64,000 bases of DNA from Listeria ivanovii subsp. ivanovii (GTDB taxonomy: Bacteria > Bacillota > Bacilli > Lactobacillales > Listeriaceae): assembly GCF_900187025.1 (NCBI RefSeq), contig NZ_LT906478.1:914001-978000 (forward strand). The letters are read 5' to 3'. Under the pieces are notes generated by a model. The model searched no databases. It saw only the letters and a program-made list of their open reading frames with translations, and was not told the origin of the DNA. The position numbers were made by a program, and so were the translations under genes. Shown in pieces: positions 60,694 through 64,000 of the stretch; the stretch's first letter is position 1; every line of letters starts with the position of its first letter.

Positions 60694-61140
60694 ATGAGAT
60701 TTCGAGTGAAGCAAGATAGTAGTGCTGTGGTTGGTGAAGTTGAGCTATATTGCCACCCAAATGATGTCGATAAAGTAACGAATATTATTTTAAATTTAGA
60801 AGAAAAAATCTCTGTAAAAAAAGACGCGGAAACCTATTTACTCGAACCAAAAGTTATTTTGTATTTTGAAGCTGTCGAAAATAAAATTTTTGTTTACACA
60901 GAAAAAGAGGTTTATGAAACTAATTGGAAATTGTATGAATTAGAGGAACGATTTAACGAGAGCTCTTTTTTTAGATGTTCCAAGTCAATGATTTTAAATA
61001 TTAAATGGATTGAAAAAGTTGCTCCTGGATTTAATGGTAGGTTTGAAGCTCGCCTGTGGAACAATGAAAAAGTCATTATTTCTAGACAATATGCTAAAGT
61101 TTTAAAACAAAAATTGCAGATTGGAGGAGGAAATAAATGA
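60694..61140 (+). CDS. LytTR-family DNA-binding regulator (no receiver domain)
   Basis: 148 residues. The C-terminal LytTR domain (about 50-145) has ILYFEAVENKIFVYTEKEVYETNWKLYELEERF and FFRCSKSMILNIKWIEKVAPGFNGRFEARLWNNEKVIISRQYAKVLKQKL. A receiver domain is lacking, so it is not a classical response regulator. Paired with a DUF3021 membrane protein, it fits the LytTR regulatory systems in which the membrane protein holds the regulator inactive. Start of a four-gene operon that includes an ABC exporter. Confidence 0.9.
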   Translation: MRFRVKQDSSAVVGEVELYCHPNDVDKVTNIILNLEEKISVKKDAETYLLEPKVILYFEAVENKIFVYTEKEVYETNWKLYELEERFNESSFFRCSKSMILNIKWIEKVAPGFNGRFEARLWNNEKVIISRQYAKVLKQKLQIGGGNK

Positions 61141-61565
61141 GGGATAAACTAATTGACTACATTCAAACCTTTAGCGTCATTTTCACAGCTTCCATTTTAA
61201 CTACAACCTTTTCATATATATCTTCTGGTCATGGAGAAGATCTCTCCATTCGAGACATTATTGCTATACTAATATTTAGTTTAGTTGTGATTATTTTTCA
61301 ACAGATACTTTTTAATCAATCAATAGGGGGGAAACGAGCTTTTACTTTTCGGATAATCATTCATTTCTTTTTTATTGAAATAGCTATTTTAGGAATTGGT
61401 TGGATGCTTAATTGGTATGATTCAATCACAGGTTTTCTAAGCATTTTCGTATTTGTAGGCATCACATTTTTCCTCATGTATCTTTTTTTTCATATGCAAG
61501 ATAGGAAAGTAAGTAATGAAATCAATCAAAAACTAGCAGAAATGCGAGAAAAGGAGACAAAATGA
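61137..61565 (+). CDS. DUF3021 membrane protein
   Basis: 142 residues. Four helices (about 12-30, 42-60, 74-96, 100-122) and a charged cytoplasmic tail. The start overlaps the LytTR stop by four bases (ATGA), and the ABC ATPase start overlaps its own stop by four. DUF3021 proteins are repeatedly encoded next to LytTR regulators and are thought to antagonise them, as BrsM and HdrM do in streptococci. The signal sensed is unknown. Confidence 0.85.
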   Translation: MRDKLIDYIQTFSVIFTASILTTTFSYISSGHGEDLSIRDIIAILIFSLVVIIFQQILFNQSIGGKRAFTFRIIIHFFFIEIAILGIGWMLNWYDSITGFLSIFVFVGITFFLMYLFFHMQDRKVSNEINQKLAEMREKETK

Positions 61566-62473
61566 TAAAACTAGTCAATGTAGTTAAAAACTATGGAAAA
61601 GTGGCAGCGGTTAAAGGAATTAATTTAGAAGTCGAAAAAGGAGAATTATTTGCTTTTCTCGGTGAAAATGGTGCTGGAAAATCAACGACGATTAGTATGA
61701 TTTGTACAGAAAGTGAACCGACATCTGGAGAGATTTTTATTGATGATGAAAAATTAATGTTTAAAACTAGAACGGCTTTTCGGCAAAAATTAGGTGTTGT
61801 CTTTCAGAATAATGTTTTGGATGACTTATTGACTGTCAAAGAAAATTTGTACAATCGGGCAAGCTTATATGGGAAGACTAAAGCAGAAATTACTGAACGC
61901 CTTAAACTGGTTTCTTCTATTATGGAGATTGATGATATACTAGACCGTCGCTTTGAGAAATTATCTGGTGGACAAAAACGTCGGGCGGAAATTGCTAGGG
62001 CGATTATGCATGATCCGGAAATTTTACTGTTGGATGAGCCGACAACTGGTCTTGATCCGAAAACTAGGGTGAGTGTTTGGAAGATCATTGATTATTTACG
62101 GGAGCAATTGGGGATGACGGTTTTCTTGACGACCCATTATTTAGAAGAAGCGAGAGATGCCGACCAATTGGCTGTTATTAACAAAGGGAAAATCATTGCA
62201 CAAGGCACGCCAGCTGATATTAGAAGTCGCTTTTCTATGGATAAAATTTTCTTTTATGAGGCAAATGTGCAGGAACTTGAGCCGATAATTGAAAAAGCCG
62301 ATTTACCATTTCAACTAGCGAAAGGAAATATGCGAGTAGATATGACGGATAAAGGAGTCGGAATTTTGGATCTATTAAATCGTACTGCTGGATTATACAG
62401 CTCTTTTGAGGTAATTAAAGGGAACTTGGATGATGCTTTTATCTCAATGATAAAGGAGGAATCCAATGATTAG
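61562..62473 (+). CDS. ABC transporter ATP-binding protein
   Basis: 303 residues. Walker A FLGENGAGKSTTI, signature KLSGGQKRRAEIA, Walker B ILLLDEPTTGLDP and the H-loop TTHYLEEARDAD are complete. A C-terminal extension of about 80 residues follows the ABC domain, as in DrrA-type ATPases. It would power the frameshifted permease downstream, with which it overlaps by eight bases. Part of the LytTR-controlled operon; the exported substrate is unknown. Confidence 0.92.
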   Translation: MIKLVNVVKNYGKVAAVKGINLEVEKGELFAFLGENGAGKSTTISMICTESEPTSGEIFIDDEKLMFKTRTAFRQKLGVVFQNNVLDDLLTVKENLYNRASLYGKTKAEITERLKLVSSIMEIDDILDRRFEKLSGGQKRRAEIARAIMHDPEILLLDEPTTGLDPKTRVSVWKIIDYLREQLGMTVFLTTHYLEEARDADQLAVINKGKIIAQGTPADIRSRFSMDKIFFYEANVQELEPIIEKADLPFQLAKGNMRVDMTDKGVGILDLLNRTAGLYSSFEVIKGNLDDAFISMIKEESND

Positions 62474-63321
62474 TCGGAATTTAAAACTATATTTTCGTGA
62501 TAGAACTTCTGTTTTTATGTCATTACTTACGATTTTAATTATTATTGGCTTATATGCGATTTTTTTAGGAAATAATATGGAACAAATGTTTAAAGAAGCA
62601 TCCGAGAAAACAACAGGGATTGCAGAATTAGTTAATACTTGGGTAATTGCTGGGATTTTATCGATTACGCCTGTGACTGTATCATTAGCTGTGTTTTCGT
62701 TGAAGGTTCACGATGAAGAATTAAGTATCGCTCGAAGTTTTGCGATTTCTCCTGCATCAAGATGGCGAATTGTTTTAAGTTATATTGCTAGTGGACTGAT
62801 TGCTTCTTTTTTGCTTTCGTTAGTGACTTTATTCGTTGGAGAAATGTATATTTGGTTGACGGGGGGGAGCAATTTTACCACCTGAAAGTTGGCTGAGTTT
62901 AATTAGTATTATGTTAATTAATGTAATTTGTTGTAGTAGTATCATGTTTTTTGTCACTAGTTTGGTAAAAAAAGCGAGTGCATTTAGTTCTGTTTCCACC
63001 ATTGTTGGAACAGTTATCGGTTTTATTGCGGGGATATATTTACCGATTGGTTCGCTTCCAGACACCGTGCAAACAATGATGAAATGCTTTCCGTTTACAT
63101 ACGGGGCATCCGCTATTCGTGAAATTATGACGAAAGAGCCATTACAACAAGTTTTTTCAAGTAATACGGAAGCACTTAAAACGACGAAAGAAATGATTGG
63201 TGTGACGATTTATTGGGGGGATAATAATGTAACAATGGCGATAAGTTTGCTTATTTTAGTAGGGTTTGCACTCATTTTTGGTATATTATCCGTGATTCTA
63301 ATGAAACGACAAACAAAATAA
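62466..63321 (+). pseudogene. ABC-2 permease split by a G-tract frameshift
   Basis: The first frame (62466-62885) ends in IWLTGGSNFTT after G7 at 62861-62867. With one G removed, it reads on as TGGAILPPESWLSLISIMLINVICC and joins the second frame to a stop at 63321, giving 284 residues with six helices, normal for an ABC-2 permease (NodJ/DrrB-like). The downstream half has FAIGIYLPIG-like and GASAIREIMTKEPL motifs. As it stands the exporter is inactive or is made only after slippage. A read error in a G run is possible. Confidence 0.85.
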
Positions 63322-63401
63322 TTTTTGGATAAAAAAACGCCGAAATACTCCTAGTTATGCTATACTTATGAAATGTGAATGAATCTAGGAGGAAAATAAC
63401 A

Positions 63402-64000
63402 ATGAGTCAAGATTTGCAAAAAGAAGTTGCTTCACGCAAAACGTTTGCGATTATTTCTCACCCGGATGCTGGGAAAACGACTATTACAGAGCAACTATTA
63501 CTGTTTGGTGGCGTTATTCGTTCAGCTGGGACGGTAAAGGGAAAGAAATCTGGCAAGTTTGCGACAAGTGATTGGATGGAAATAGAAAAGCAACGTGGAA
63601 TTTCGGTGACGAGTTCTGTGATGCAATTTGATTATAATGGTTCGAGAATTAATATTTTAGACACACCAGGGCACTCTGACTTCAGTGAAGATACGTACCG
63701 GACTTTAATGGCCGTGGATAGTGCAGTAATGGTCATTGATGCCGCAAAAGGTATTGAAGCACAAACGTTAAAACTATTCAAAGTTTGTCGGATGCGTGGA
63801 ATTCCTATTTTTACGTTTATTAATAAAATGGACCGTCAAGGAAAAATGCCACTTGAATTACTTGCAGAGTTAGAAGAAGTTCTTGGAATTGAATCTTATC
63901 CAATGAACTGGCCAATCGGTATGGGGAAAGAGCTTGCTGGCCTTTATGACCGCTATCATCGGGTGATTGAGCAATATCGTTCAGAAGAAGAGGAACGTTT
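63402..64000 (+). CDS. prfC: Peptide chain release factor 3 (PrfC), N-terminal part
   Basis: The first 199 codons are in the window and the gene runs off the edge. It is a translational GTPase that recycles RF1/RF2 from the ribosome. G motifs are HPDAGKTT (G1), the G2 [25 protein letters not shown] (G3) and INKMDR (G4). ATG 63402 follows CTAGGAGGAAAA. The spelling [12 protein letters not shown] and [12 protein letters not shown] point to RF3 rather than EF-G. Confidence 0.96.
   Translation, partial: MSQDLQKEVASRKTFAIISHPDAGKTTITEQLLLFGGVIRSAGTVKGKKSGKFATSDWMEIEKQRGISVTSSVMQFDYNGSRINILDTPGHSDFSEDTYRTLMAVDSAVMVIDAAKGIEAQTLKLFKVCRMRGIPIFTFINKMDRQGKMPLELLAELEEVLGIESYPMNWPIGMGKELAGLYDRYHRVIEQYRSEEEER

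Overview
The window is low-GC Firmicute DNA and is very probably from Listeria sensu stricto. Pointers are the Fri ferritin with a PerR-type box, class A sortase, 331-residue LplA1, LtaS, the dltXABCD operon, the spxH-relQ-nadK neighbourhood and sigma-B-type promoters. From memory, the gene order follows L. monocytogenes EGD-e from about lmo0920 to lmo0988 (prfC). Some genes seem not to be in that reference order, so I do not name a species or strain.

Layout. 1-5143: end of a UPF0718 permease and its DUF1980 partner, coaA, an ABC-2 exporter with a TetR regulator, and a VOC protein. 5197-14422: envelope and lipoate genes: ltaS, a DNA glycosylase, srtA, a metallo-hydrolase, lplA1, a VTT/DedA-like protein and a GT2 plus GT39 glycosyltransferase pair. 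14610-24316: tRNA-Gly, queG, trmL, a nitroreductase, a sigma-B small membrane protein, an LMW phosphatase, SMI1 and TPR proteins, htpG, fri, a YneR-like protein and a secreted MBL-HhH lipoprotein with a DUF3006 protein. 24515-31686: an MFS/GntR pair, an AI-2E family permease, two tandem DUF915 hydrolases, a DUF4064 protein and a LiaI/LiaH-like stress pair. 31758-35768: an accessory-looking block with an HxlR repressor, luciferase-like monooxygenase, FMN reductase, an oddly built MucBP protein and a broken small membrane gene. 35978-43607: nagA-nagB-nagR with a dre-like operator, a TagO/WecA-type transferase, the TrhP1/TrhP2 pair, lemA and htpX. 43730-49539: an FtsX permease remnant, spxH, CYTH and TPR proteins, relQ, nadK, an RluA-type synthase and fabI. 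49570-54004: dltD-C-B-A-X, including a 48-codon dltX. 54211-60559: rpiA, GNAT, esterase, ilvE, DHA2 exporter, M42 peptidase, glutathione peroxidase. 60694-64000: a LytTR/DUF3021/ABC module whose permease is frameshifted in a G tract, then the start of prfC.

The main theme is the cell envelope: teichoic acid synthesis, D-alanylation and possible glycosylation, sortase anchoring, GlcNAc handling and envelope stress proteins. General stress genes are interspersed. I see no prophage, insertion sequence, CRISPR array or rRNA. Points that stand out are the mid-protein sorting-signal-like segment in the MucBP protein, two apparent homopolymer frameshifts, a GT2/GT39 pair beside a tRNA, an N-terminal-cysteine HxlR repressor facing a flavin monooxygenase/reductase pair, and a shared TGAGT-N4-ACTCA operator-like repeat.
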